From the NCBI RefSeq assembly GCF_019175285.1, contig NC_056524.1, positions 5,904,441-5,968,440 of the forward strand: a stretch of 64,000 nucleotides of DNA, given 5' to 3'. This document shows, piece by piece, positions 11,101-19,325 of the stretch. The position numbers and the translations under genes were made by a program. The number at the start of each line of letters is the position of its first letter. The stretch's first letter is position 1. Source of the DNA: Sceloporus undulatus (lineage: Eukaryota; Chordata; Lepidosauria; Squamata; Phrynosomatidae). The notes under the pieces are model-generated. The model did no database searches, had not been told where the DNA came from, and saw only the letters and a program-made list of their open reading frames with translations.

Positions 11101-13619
11101 ATCTGCTGGGGTTTGGCTCCAGTATCCTCGGTGGATACTAAACTCGGTGGATTTTCAAGTCCCATTATATACAGTGGTGTAGTAAAATGGTATCCCTTAT
11201 ATAAAATGGAAAAAAAAATCAAGGTTTGTTTTTTGGAATTTATGTATGCTTAAAAACATTTTGAAGCCATAGATGCTTGAATCTGTGGATAAAAAATCCA
11301 CACAAAGGGCCGACAGTATTGGTGCAATTTTCAGGCATTTTTTACCTGGAAATTACACAGAATGTGGTGGATCATCTCGTAACAGCAGTAGAAAGTGATG
11401 CATCACATCTGGAGGCCAGGAGGGAATGGGGTGCAAGGAAACATGATAGAAACACACAATCATAGAGTTGGAAGGGACCACAGGAGCCGTATAGTCCAAC
11501 TCCCTTTAGCCATGCAGGAATATACAAGTAGATAAATAGGTACCTTTACCTATCAAATCATATCAATCCAAGAACCAGCATGCTGTAGTGATTTGAGTAT
11601 TGGACTACTACTCTGGAGATCAGGGTTCAATTCCCGCACAGTGATGGAAACCCACTGCGTGACCTTGGGAGAGTCACAAACTCGCAGCGTCAGAAACCCC
11701 CATGATAGGCTTGCCTTACTGTTGCCATAAATTGGAAATGGCTTGACAGTACATAATGACAACAACTATTTCACTTTCCTCCCATATGGGACTACAGCTG
11801 TGCCCCTTCTTGGACCTGAAAGATCTGGTCCCTGCACAGGCTTGACTTGGACTGGCAACACTGCCAACCTTGTTCTGCCTTGGTATAAAGCTGGCACACC
11901 AATGTGATTCCTAATACACTGCAATGCCTGTTTTTAGAATTGTTCCAGAGCCCAAACCTCTTTCAGGTTTCGGATAGTTTTTGGATAGTTAATTTTAAAG
12001 GAATTATCCAAAGTGCTGGACCTAGGTGTGGGAAACAGGGTCAGCACCTTGAAAACATTTGTTAAAGTCTAAAACCTGGAGTGAATTAACTTCTCCATTG
12101 ACGTGGGAACCATCAGTCTCTGCTGGTATCTGTAGTTTCTGATTATACCTATTGCTCATTGCTTCTTTGCTCTCCCAGGTCCAGTGCTATGACCCAGAGG
12201 AAAATCAGTGGAGGATGCTGTCCCCTGCCCCTTTCAGTCAGCGATGCATCAATGCTGTCAGCTTGGACAACTTGATTTATGTCGTGGGAGGGCTCCTGAA
12301 TCAGATCTTCAGCTACAATCCCCTGAAGGATACGTGGACCAAAATGGCATCTTTGTCTGAACCCCTAGTAAGGACAATGTCATGGAGCCTTGAGGGCAGG
12401 GGAGGAGAGAAGGAGACTTGGAGTAAACCAGCCATGCATTTCTGCCCCCCAGTTGTTTATCAGGAGCAAGAACGGAACAGCTTTCTGCAACTAAATAAGG
12501 TTTCTGAAACAAAGAAAACTTGGGTCTAAAGCAGAGTGAGAATGTATGCAGTTCCCCAGATGTTGCTGGACTACAAGTCCCAGCAATCTGAGTCTACATA
12601 GCCCATGACAAGGAATGCTGGGAGTTGAAATTCAACATCTGGATTGCTATATACTTCCCTGTTTTTGTTCTGTTTGCTTCTGGGGTCACCAATTTGGAGA
12701 CATTTCAACATCTTGTGGCTCTCCAGATGATGTTGTCTTGCAATTCCCAGCATGCCTAGTCTGCATAATAAATGGGCAGAATGCTGGGAGTTGCAGTCCA
12801 ACACCAGCTGGAGGGCCACTTGGTTCTTGCCTAAACCCAATGGCTAATACCAACTAGAGCAGACCTATCAAATCAATGGGAGCTTGGTAAATTTACCCTT
12901 TAGGCTCCATCGATCTAATGGATTTACTCTAGCTGAACTAATAGTGGGATTGGGGCAGTGTGAATTATTTGGTGAATGGACTGTCAGCTTTAGTTCTGAT
13001 TCTTGAGCTCAGCATGTACTCAGAGGTACCCTGTTCCTTAATTCAAAATCTTTGCCTTTTGCACTTGGCTTTTTTGGGCAGATTGTAGGGATTCTTGGAG
13101 GAAAAAAACCAGAGTTTAGCAATGTTACCTTTTGGACTACCACAATCCCCCAGTCCTGAGATTCTGAAGGAATCTGGGAGTTGGAGTCCAAAAAATATAT
13201 ATATCACTGTTTCTAGTTCAGTAAAAAACAAACATCCCAATAAAGCTTCACTTTGGGATGTGTTTGGACAGCAATGTCAATGGTTCTGCCATCTTTCTTC
13301 AGGTACTTTCTAGGATCTACTGTGTGGGCCACTTGTAGGCCTACGTCCTGCCAACTAGACATTCCAGCTGACCCACAAGCTATGCTCACCTAGGTCTGTT
13401 TGCTCAGAATTAAGTACTCTTTCCAGTCTCTTTTTCTTCTTTCAGGAGAGCTGTGGCGTCACCATCTGCGATGGCAAGATCTACATCCTGGGAGGCAGAG
13501 ATGAGAATGGGGAAGGAACGGACAAGGTCTTTGCTTTTGACGTAGCTACAGGGTCAGTGGAACCACAGCCCCCTCTGCAGCGCTGCACCAGTTACCACGG
13601 TTGTGGGACTATCCTCTGA
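4953..13619 (+). CDS. KLHL35: Kelch-like protein 35 (six coding exons)
   Basis: Predicted BTB-BACK-kelch protein of 582 residues; human KLHL35 is about the same length. The family generally provides substrate adaptors for cullin-3 ubiquitin ligases; the substrate of KLHL35 is not evident. Exon 1 encodes the BTB domain (about residues 43-151, with TDVVLMMDGQEFHCHRATLS) and BACK (about 156-258). Exons 2-6 encode the kelch propeller (about 299-580), with repeated diglycine motifs IGGC, SGGH, VGGYDG, IGGG, VGGL, LGGRDE. Joined junctions: 4953-5845, 6409-6593, 9139-9257, 10761-10949, 12179-12367, 13446-13619, all GT/AG, total 1749 nt with no internal stop. FMELAEMIVVIGGC and NAVSLDNLIYVVGGL match KLHL35 better than the relatives KLHL24 and KLHL6. 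The start at 4953 lies just after an acceptor; an internal Met at residue 20 is an alternative. The C-terminus ends a few residues earlier than the human protein as I remember it. The gene looks intact. Confidence 0.93.
5898..5960 (-). mobile_element. SINE fragment
   Basis: Only the 3' segment of the reverse SINE family (TATGTGCCTTCAAGTTGG) remains, in KLHL35 intron 1. Confidence 0.55.
5962..6092 (+). mobile_element. tRNA-derived CORE-type SINE, 5' part
   Basis: Head GCCAGCTTGGTGTAGTGG and core GTGGCCTTGGACAAGTCAT are present; the 3' half is missing. Confidence 0.75.
6128..6312. repeat. Diverged fold-back MITE in KLHL35 intron 1
   Basis: Inverted arms (TGCAATTATAGCACTTAGG against its complement near 6290; TTTTAACTGCCATAGTTCC against GACAGTTAAAGTGG) with a central CAAACTACAAGATTC. 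It belongs to the same broad family as 6783-7050. Confidence 0.5.
6409..6593 (+). CDS. KLHL35: KLHL35 coding exon 2 (kelch blade 1)
   Basis: Acceptor TCTTGCTCCAG, donor G/gtgagtg. 185 nt, enters with one base completing the split Arg codon and leaves in phase 1. Encodes FMELAEMIVVIGGCDKKGFL and PGYTKSEFAACILKNDVYIS. Confidence 0.93.
6783..7050. repeat. Palindromic MITE with an adjacent half copy (KLHL35 intron 2)
   Basis: Arms: CTCTGCAGAATAAATGCC at the left, and complementary CTGCAGAATTAATACACTTT and TTGCATTTATTCTGCAG at the right, enclosing AACTCCCATGGCTCTGTG and AAACTACAGATCCTAGG. Whole and half units of this hAT-like fold-back family are scattered through the window. Confidence 0.6.
7436..7620. 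repeat. Fold-back repeat family (GGCTATGTAGGCATGGTCTA type)
   Basis: Contains GGGCTATGTAGGCATG, AGAAGAATTTATTC, TGACGTTTCACCAGCATCTG and TGGCATCTTCAGAGAAA. The same unit occurs at 30130-30215 and 48360-48490 and as a true palindrome at 56750-56940. I do not know its published name. Confidence 0.6.
7711..7784. repeat. (CT)n(CA)n microsatellite
   Basis: About 40 bp of CT repeats run directly into about 34 bp of CA repeats, immediately next to a SINE head. Confidence 0.97.
7785..7955 (+). mobile_element. tRNA-derived CORE-type SINE
   Basis: Head CCAGCATGGTGTAGCAATTT, core GTGATTTGGGCAAGTCAC and 3' ACAATTTAAAGGCACACAAC; internally shortened. Confidence 0.78.
8100..8109. other. Assembly gap (10 N)
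   Basis: Ten N bases directly beside a long CAT repeat, so the true length of the repeat is unknown here. Confidence 1.
8110..8183. repeat. (CAT)n microsatellite
   Basis: About 24 perfect CAT units, adjoining the gap. It probably grew from the (GAT)n tail of a minus-strand LINE, as LINE 3'-like AT-rich sequence follows at the right. Confidence 0.95.
8184..8703. other. AT-rich intronic sequence with an L2-like tail
   Basis: The left part reads on the minus strand like a LINE 3' end feeding a GAT tail (weak). The right end, 8650-8703, has TACAGCGCTTTATAAATAAA followed by AATA repeats, the L2-type 3' tail. The middle is unassigned. Confidence 0.4.
8720..9094 (-). mobile_element. L1 LINE, ORF2 C-terminus and 3' region
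   Basis: On the minus strand, 8955-9083 encodes EEWTVKVAELVQMAKLTW, then AFKEKPTEDRLKNWKPLMDF and a stop. This matches the C-terminal end of vertebrate L1 ORF2 (E-AKLT-----WKPF-DF). The remainder toward 8720 would be its 3' UTR, with a less certain edge. It lies in KLHL35 intron 2, antisense to the gene, within about 45 bp of exon 3. Confidence 0.7.
9139..9257 (+). CDS. KLHL35: KLHL35 coding exon 3 (kelch blade 2)
   Basis: Acceptor GCTTTCAAAG, donor GGGAAG/gtaccc. 119 nt. Reads GGHVNTRDVWLLSSQLNVW then IKVAGLQKGRWRHKMAAL, a typical kelch W and RWRHKM signature of the KLHL24/35 group. An L1 tail ends only ~45 bp upstream of this exon. Confidence 0.93.
9340..9760. repeat. Repeat with AGTGGCATCACTAGG at both ends and internal AT-rich tandem units
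   Basis: CAGTGGCATCACTAGGGTTG near 9345 and TAGTGGCATCACTAGGCG near 9732 are direct repeats. Between them ATTAGACATGTA-type units recur four times (9428-9500). Similar wording near 29712 suggests an interspersed family. Function unknown. Confidence 0.45.
9761..10510. other. KLHL35 intron 3, mostly unassigned
   Basis: No coding signal. One SINE-like stretch (TGGTGGCTTAGTAGTTAAGA near 10058, with GCAGTTCGAGGCC near 10113) resembles a second tRNA-derived SINE type but is too diverged to classify. Confidence 0.4.
10515..10640. repeat. Half of the TTAGTCTCAAAG palindromic family
   Basis: GATCTTGTAGCACCTTTGAA, AACTGAAAGAACGAAG and CAGTCTACTTCCTCAGATGC mark this family. It ends about 120 bp before KLHL35 exon 4. 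Confidence 0.6.
10761..10949 (+). CDS. KLHL35: KLHL35 coding exon 4 (kelch blade 3)
   Basis: Acceptor TTGTTTGCAG, donor GACAAG/gtaatg. 63 whole codons: IYAVGGYDGVYRLASVECYD, then RWDAVAPLPVAVSSAAV and LYVIGGGLDDNANTDK. Confidence 0.94.
11086..11316. mobile_element. Tigger/pogo-like MITE with TA target duplication
   Basis: Termini CTGTGGGCCCTTGG and AAAGGGCCGACAG are inverted copies, each flanked by TA (11084-11085; 11317-11318), the mark of the Tc1/mariner superfamily. Internal GTATCTGCTGGGG and TGAATCTGTGGAT match the Tigger-type family. It lies in KLHL35 intron 4. Confidence 0.78.
11455..11530 (-). mobile_element. CR1 3' tail
   Basis: AATCATAGAGTTGGAAGGGA followed by the CCATGCAGGAATA segment: the last ~75 bp of a minus-strand CR1. 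Confidence 0.85.
11573..11766 (+). mobile_element. tRNA-derived CORE-type SINE
   Basis: Head CCAGCATGCTGTAGTGATTT, core GTGACCTTGGGAGAGTC, 3' AATTGGAAATGGCTTGAC and AACAAC tail. Confidence 0.85.
12179..12367 (+). CDS. KLHL35: KLHL35 coding exon 5 (kelch blade 4)
   Basis: Acceptor TTTGCTCTCCCAG, donor CCCCTA/gtaagg. 63 whole codons: VQCYDPEENQWRMLSPAPFS, RCINAVSLDNLIYVVGGL, FSYNPLKDTWTKMASLSEPL. Confidence 0.94.
12541..12832. repeat. Two related hAT-like fold-back MITEs (KLHL35 intron 5)
   Basis: Two side-by-side units with inverted halves: CCAGATGTTGCTGGACTACA facing its complement near 12640, and CCAGATGATGTTGTC facing a complement near 12815, each with TCCCAGCA / TGCTGGGA cores. Confidence 0.55.
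13446..13619 (+). CDS. KLHL35: KLHL35 coding exon 6 (last blade, stop)
   Basis: Acceptor TTCTTCTTTCAG. 57 codons plus TGA at 13617-13619: ESCGVTICDGKIYILGGRDE, then DKVFAFDVATG and the closing segment TSYHGCGTIL. Confidence 0.93.
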   Translation, partial: ESCGVTICDGKIYILGGRDENGEGTDKVFAFDVATGSVEPQPPLQRCTSYHGCGTIL

Positions 13620-13954
13620 CACACAAGTAGATGATGCAGTGGCTATTCATCTCCTTTCCTCTCCATTACACTCCTTGTACCCCTTATCCACCTTGAAAGG
13701 GCACCAAAACCAGATGCCAAAAGATGTACCTTTCCCCTGCACTTTCTGGCTATCCTTGTGCAAAATGTGCTCCTAATGTGATGTCTGATCTTCTCCACAT
13801 TCTCCCCTTTCCTCCTCTCATCATTTTCTTTATTTTTCTGTCTTCAGCAATTCCCTGCCTCCTCCTCCTCATCATCATCATCATCTGGTCCTTTCTTCAT
13901 CATCCCCTCTTTTTCCTCCTCTTCTGAGAGGTGGCATGACTACACTCTTTAAAT

Positions 13955-14190
13955 ATCTCAAGACCAGCCAGAGAGAGGAAGGGACAGGCTTTTCTTTGCT
14001 TCCCAGAGGGCAAGACCAGGTCTAATGGTTTGAAGGTACAGAAGTGTAACTTCTTAACTGTAAGGCTGGTTGCCAATTGCCTTGGGAGGTGGTGTGGAAG
14101 TCTTCTAAAACAGCTACGTGCTGGGGATGCTGGATTGGATGGCCCATGGTGCCTCTTCCAACTCTCTGAGTATCTGATCCTCTGATTCAT
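13955..14190 (+). mobile_element. Diverged CR1 3' end
   Basis: Plus-strand reading resembles the CR1 ORF2 end (TTTAAATATCTCAAGACCAG, then ...GGATTGGATGGCCCATGG...CTTCCAACTCTCTGAG). It overlaps the likely KLHL35 3' UTR. Confidence 0.55.
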
Positions 14191-14532
14191 TCCTTCTTCA
14201 TTCTCCTGTCTTGTCTTCCTTCTTCTCCTTCTTTGCCACATAACATCTGCAGGGGAGATGATATCTGGCCAAGACATAAGGATCCTTCTTTTGTGGAGAG
14301 AGTGTACATCACATGCAGAGCTTAGAAAATACATATATATTTATTTATCAATCGATCAATCATGACTTTTTTTCCAAAATGGGACTCCAAGGCAGCTTAA
14401 AGCGAGGTTAAAATGAGATAAAGCTAAAACCTTGATGATAGCAGAAAGTGGAAATACCATTAAACATGTTCTCATATTCATGCGCCATTCATTTTTTAAG
14501 GTGTGAACTCAATTGTAAAAACAATTTTTAAA

Positions 14533-14545
14533 AATAAACAATAAA
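14533..14545 (+). promoter_or_regulatory. Possible KLHL35 polyadenylation signals
   Basis: Two AATAAA hexamers (14533-14538 and 14540-14545) lie about 0.9 kb after the KLHL35 stop. Such hexamers are common by chance, so this is only a candidate. Confidence 0.3.
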
Positions 14546-15132
14546 AAACAGTGGCCATACTGGGTTAAGGAATTCTAGGAGATGGCAGTCTTACGGGTTG
14601 TCCTATGCCGGTCTAGGAGTCATTCAACATGACATAAGTTTGTTTATGGGAGGTTTCCAAATCAGAGGAGGGCATTGTACAGTCTTCTGGGGTTGTCAGC
14701 CAGTCCAGAGATCATTCAAGAAGTCAGTAGCCCAGATAAACAAAGCCTTCAAAAAGTGAAAGAGAGTTGTAAATAGTAGCCAGCCCAAAGTCAAAAACAC
14801 TGCTTGTAACCATGAAAGGGGAGTTGAAAGCAACAATCAGCCAGGGAGTGTCTGGGAGATTTATAGGCAGCTGTTTTAAGACCCCAGGTGCCTAACTAGG
14901 TCAGCCTCTCCTACTTAATAACCTCTGGGAGCAGCACAGTCTTTCTTTGTCCCATTGTGGCTTGATGAACAATGACAATTGATCTTCAGAATCTGCAGCC
15001 TCCTGATGGGGAGCAGGGCCCCCTTAGCCTCAACCCCCAGCTTCCCAGCCTCAGATAGAGCATCATTATCAGGAGTTGCAGATTCCTAGCAACCTCTCAC
15101 CTCCTCTCCATCTGAATCATCAGATTCTAGAG

Positions 15133-15267
15133 CAGTGATTCCCAAACTCTGGCCTCCAGGTGTTTTGAACTCCGACTTCCAGAATCCCAGAATGTTGGCC
15201 AAGATGGTTAAGGCTTCCAGGAACTGAAGTCCAAAATATCTGGAGTACCAGAGTTTGGGAATCCCTG
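15133..15267. mobile_element. hAT fold-back MITE (CAGTGGTTCCCAA type)
   Basis: Termini CAGTGATTCCCAAACTCTGG and its complement at the right; flanks TTCTAGAG and TTCTATAG form an 8-bp target duplication with one mismatch. Sister copies with exact duplications are at 44913-45048 and 63819-63943. Confidence 0.8.
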
Positions 15268-15284
15268 TTCTATAGGGTAGATTA

Positions 15285-15400
15285 TGACACAGGTGCTGTT
15301 GAACTACGTCTCCCAAAAGCCTGGGCTAGCACTGACAATGGCAAGGAATGGTGGGAATTGTAGTTTAATAATACCTGGAAGGGCACACAATTCCCACCTT
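15285..15400. repeat. Related MITE fragment
   Basis: TTGAACTACGTCTCCCAAAA and GGTGGGAATTGTAGTTTAAT echo the inner parts of the hAT fold-back families. Confidence 0.4.
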
Positions 15401-15464
15401 GGTGCTAGACAAATAATCCTGCTATGTGGAGATCTTAACTTGATCTGCTATAGGACATGTCTTG

Positions 15465-15497
15465 AGATCTCTTCCAACTCTATGATTCTATGATTCT
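15465..15497 (+). mobile_element. CR1 3' terminal tail
   Basis: CTTCCAACTCTATGATTCTA repeated ATGATTCT ending, the last bases of a plus-strand CR1. Confidence 0.7.
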
Positions 15498-15594
15498 GTG
15501 TGAAAGTCCTGAGACTTTCAGGTTGATCACATATGCAGTTTCCTTTGTAGTTTCTACCTTGCTAAATTTATTTTAAGTGTCGCTACAGTTTGCT

Positions 15595-15800
15595 GGTTAT
15601 TGATCTTGAAATATCTTTGAGGTTAACTGTGTGAAAGAAGTTGTAGCATAAGCCACATAAATTGTGGCATAAATTAAAGCTGGATGTAGCATAAGCTACA
15701 AAAGTTGTGGCATAAACTAAAGCAAATTTGTTACAAGGGATCTTGCAGCATCTTTGAGACTAACTGTGCGAAAAAACTTCTGAGGAAGGAGACCAAGTCA
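15595..15800. repeat. TTAGTCTCAAAG palindromic family, several units
   Basis: AAGAAGTTGTAGCATAAGCC, GTTGTGGCATAAACTAAAGC and GCATCTTTGAGACTAACTG: repeated, partly rearranged units. Confidence 0.55.
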
Positions 15801-15873
15801 ACGATTTTATACAATTTTACAATGTGCATCCTTGCAGATGCTCATGGATACATCTGTAAAAAATCTCAAAGCC

Positions 15874-15875
<2 letters not shown>

Positions 15876-15930
<55 letters not shown>
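15876..15930. repeat. (ATT)n microsatellite
   Basis: About 18 perfect ATT units. Confidence 0.97.
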
Positions 15931-16239
15931 GGGTGGAGTTCATGGAGTTGGGTTTGGGGGCATAAAAGACCCGAACTCCTGTGACTTGTGTGTGGCCAGA
16001 TTTCATACCAATCGCCTGGAATGAGGAGTATTTTAATCATGTAGACAAGCCCTTGTGGTCTCCATTGGACTGTAGCATTGTCCAGCATTGTGCCACCGCT
16101 TGTCTGATTTTTAAACGAGTCCATTTTGCACTGCCTCTCTTGCGTCCCCAAGGCCCATTCATTCCCTGTCAAGATGTTTGCCGTCTCTGTTTAAACCTCT
16201 CTCCCTCATTTGCACATACATGACTCTGTCAAAGCACAA

Positions 16240-16720
16240 TGCAAAAGGGCACCTAATCACAGCAGATCCTGATCCCTTTCCTCCATCCTTGGCAGATTTC
16301 ATTGTATGTTCTGTCTGTGTTTTAAAAATAATGTGGCCATCCAGCTGGTGAGAATCGATAGTGGACTCCTCAAAAGAGCAGTGATGAGCAGCGTGGAAGG
16401 GACCCAGCTGAGGCGAGAGGCGCCTGGCGATTAACGGAGATTAAGGGTCACCCCGGCCATCTGGGAGCTGCTGGAAGACAGATAATGAAGGCTAATTTGG
16501 GGATTGAGGACTATTAAATTGGTCTGCCTTGCAGAAAAAGTGCATTGCCACAGGAGGATCAGATTTTTCAGGATTTAAGAATGGGCTTTTCTTACCAGTG
16601 CTAGTTCCTCGCTTAGCGAGACAGCCTAAAAGAAACCTCCACTAATCTGTGGCTTTTGAGATATGATGTCCAACAACTTTGATCAACCCCATTGTGCCAT
16701 TTTCTGTCAAAGGCAGGCCG
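16240..16720. promoter_or_regulatory. Candidate conserved non-coding element
   Basis: A repeat-free stretch of mixed composition with CpGs and homeodomain-like ATTA cores, for example GCGCCTGGCGATTAACGGAG near 16430 and AAGGCTAATTTGGGG near 16490. No frame is convincing. Its texture differs from the decayed repeats around it. Conservation itself cannot be seen from one genome. Confidence 0.3.
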
Positions 16721-16799
16721 CTCTTCCCGAGAACATGAGTGGCATATTCTGACTCATAGAATCCATAGGAAGCATTTCCTAACAATTTAAATTACAATA

Positions 16800-17035
16800 G
16801 AGAACCAGCATGGTACAGTGATTTGAGTGTTGGACTATGACTCTGGAGAACAGAGTTCAATTCCTGGCTCAGCCATGAAACCCACTGGGTGATCTTGGGC
16901 AAGTCACACACTCTCAGCCCCAGAGGAAGGCAACGGCAAACCTCCTCTGAACAACGCTTGCCAAGAAAACCCCATGATAGGTTCTCCATAGAGTTGCCAT
17001 ACGTTGGAAACTACTTGAAGGTGCGCAAGCACACG
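16800..17035 (+). mobile_element. tRNA-derived CORE-type SINE
   Basis: Head CCAGCATGGTACAGTGATTT, core GTGATCTTGGGCAAGTCACA, 3' TTGGAAACTACTTGAAGG. Confidence 0.87.
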
Positions 17036-17845
17036 CAGTGTAGACACAGCCTTAAAATGATGGACACACCCAACTAGATACTGTGCATAGGGATCAAGAT
17101 ACTGCCCTCAGTCTTGTTGGTGTCTTACACATCAGTAAATTTCCTTTCAGCCAGGTTAAAGTGTAGCTCATGGGTCACATGTGATCCTTTGATCCCAAAA
17201 TGCAGCCTCTGAAACACCCCCCAAACCCCTGGAACCCCCAAATTTTGAAAAAATCTTGCTGATTTTGAGGGAATTTTGCAACCTAAATCTAGCTAAGGTG
17301 ACCCAGAAGAACCAGCTGCAAATGTAGTGGCTTAATTCCTCCTCAAGGACTTCATCCCCCTTAAATCCCTCCAAAGAATCAAAATGGCACCCAAAAATGC
17401 AATACTGAAATTCAACAGTGCAACCTTCTTGAAGGATGGTGGTTAGGTGGAGAAAATGACCGGCAACTTTTTACAATTGCCTGCCCTTGAGCTACAGAAA
17501 GGACTGGACATTTTTGTTCACTGCAGAATGGCCAAAGTTGTGGAATCAGAGTTGTGCACATGGTGTCATTAATTGGACATGACACATAATGGACCTGCAC
17601 ACAGTGCATGGTAGCACATCAGTGCAGATAAGTGTTGTGCATGGTAAGTGTGGATGCATATTCTGTCACACTACCTTCCAGTTTGCTATCAAGACAGTGT
17701 TGTGCAACTACAGGCTAACTCCAGGAGTGTAAACTTCTTCTCTCTCTCTCTAAGGTAATATCTTATTCAGGATTACAGAGCTGCAGTGGACTGTCTATCT
17801 TAACATTTGTACTTTTTATTCTTTGGGGTGGGTGAACCTTTGTCC
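17036..17845. other. Unassigned non-coding DNA
   Basis: No gene or classified repeat seen. A few CAC-rich and CT-rich patches only. Confidence 0.4.
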
Positions 17846-18690
17846 ATGTGAGGTCTGCATGACCCTGAATCCATTGCTCTGTGCCCTAGCCACCGGAGCA
17901 GCAGAAAACAAGCTTGCTCCATCCTCAATATAGCATCCCTTCAAATATTTAAGTATGACTATCAGGTCACTTCTTAGCCTTCTCTTCCCCAAGCTAAATA
18001 TACCCAGGTCCCTAAGTTGCTCCTCATAGGACTTGAATTTCAGACCTTTCACTATTTTGGTTACTTGCCTCTGAGCATACTCCTGTTTGTCAATATCCCT
18101 CTTGAATTTTGGTGCCTAGAACTGGACTCAGTATTCCAAGTGAGGTTTGACCAAAGCAGAATAGAGCGGAACAATTAATTCCCTGATCTAGACACTATGT
18201 TCCTATTGATGAAGCCTATTGACTTTTTTAGCAGCTGCATCACACTGATGACTCATGTTCAACCTGTGGCCTACTAGGATTCCCAGATCCCTTTCACATG
18301 AACTGTTGTCAAGCCAGGTGTATATGCTATATCTGTGCATTTCATTTTTTTCTTCCTATGTGTAGTGCCTTATATTTCTCTGTGTTGAAATTCATTTTGC
18401 TCGTTTTGGCCCAGCTTTCTAATCTGTTAATGTCATTTTGAATTTTTATCTTGTCTTCTGGGGTAATAGCCATTTCTCCTAATTTGGTGTCATCTGCAAA
18501 TTTGATAACATGCCCTCTATTCCTTCATCTAAGTCATTGATAAAGATGTTGAGTAGCACTGGGCCCAGGACAGAACCCTGTGGCACCCCACTGGTCACTT
18601 CTCTCCAGGACAAAAAGGAGCCATTGGTGAGTATCCTTTGGACTTGGTCAGTCAACCAATCACAAATCCAACGTATCTAAGTTACTTTGG
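17846..18690 (-). mobile_element. CR1 LINE, 3' part of ORF2
   Basis: Minus-strand pieces encode SYEEQLRDLGIFSLGKRRLR and [18 protein letters not shown]. Further 5' (18400-18690) the sequence keeps the CR1 block describing GPVLFNIFIND-type motifs (GGGGTGCCACAGGGTTC in minus sense). It lacks the terminal 3' tail. Confidence 0.88.
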
Positions 18691-19240
18691 GAGCAGGGAC
18701 TTTTCAATGTTGCTTATTTAACACCATAATGTGCCATACAAAAGAATGGATAAGGAGAGATTAGTAATGATTTCAGATGAGACTGAACATGGATTCATTT
18801 GAAATGTGGTGCTGAAAGAGAATTCTGTGGTTACCATTGACTGCCAGAAAAGACTAACCAATGGGTCTGAGAGCAAAGCAAGTCTGAACTTTCCCTACAA
18901 GCCAAAATGTCTAAATTGAGATTATGTTGCACTATGGAGGTGACATATCATGAAATAATGTGACTCATTAGTGAAGACAGTAATGTTGGGTAAAGTAGAA
19001 GGCAGGAATAAAATACAAAGATTACACTACAGGTGAGTGGACTCTATCCATCCATCCACCCATCCATCTGCATCTCCAGAGGAGATGTCACCCAGTGCAT
19101 TCCTCACACACCCTCACAACGCCTCCATATCTACTTACATACCTAGTATATTACTGAATACCCTAGGCATACATGTGAACAAATAGTTAATATAAAGGAA
19201 GAAGCCATATCAAATTATTTGTGTTCTTACAGTGTTGTCC
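18691..19240. other. Unassigned non-coding DNA
   Basis: No gene or classified repeat recognised; it lies 3' of the coiled-coil gene. Confidence 0.4.
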
Positions 19241-19325
19241 TTTTTGGTTTGTTTTGTTTTTAATGCATAGATTTCTAATGTTGCGGTCAGTTTGTAGGGA
19301 TGTTGACATCTATATGGGCTGCTGC

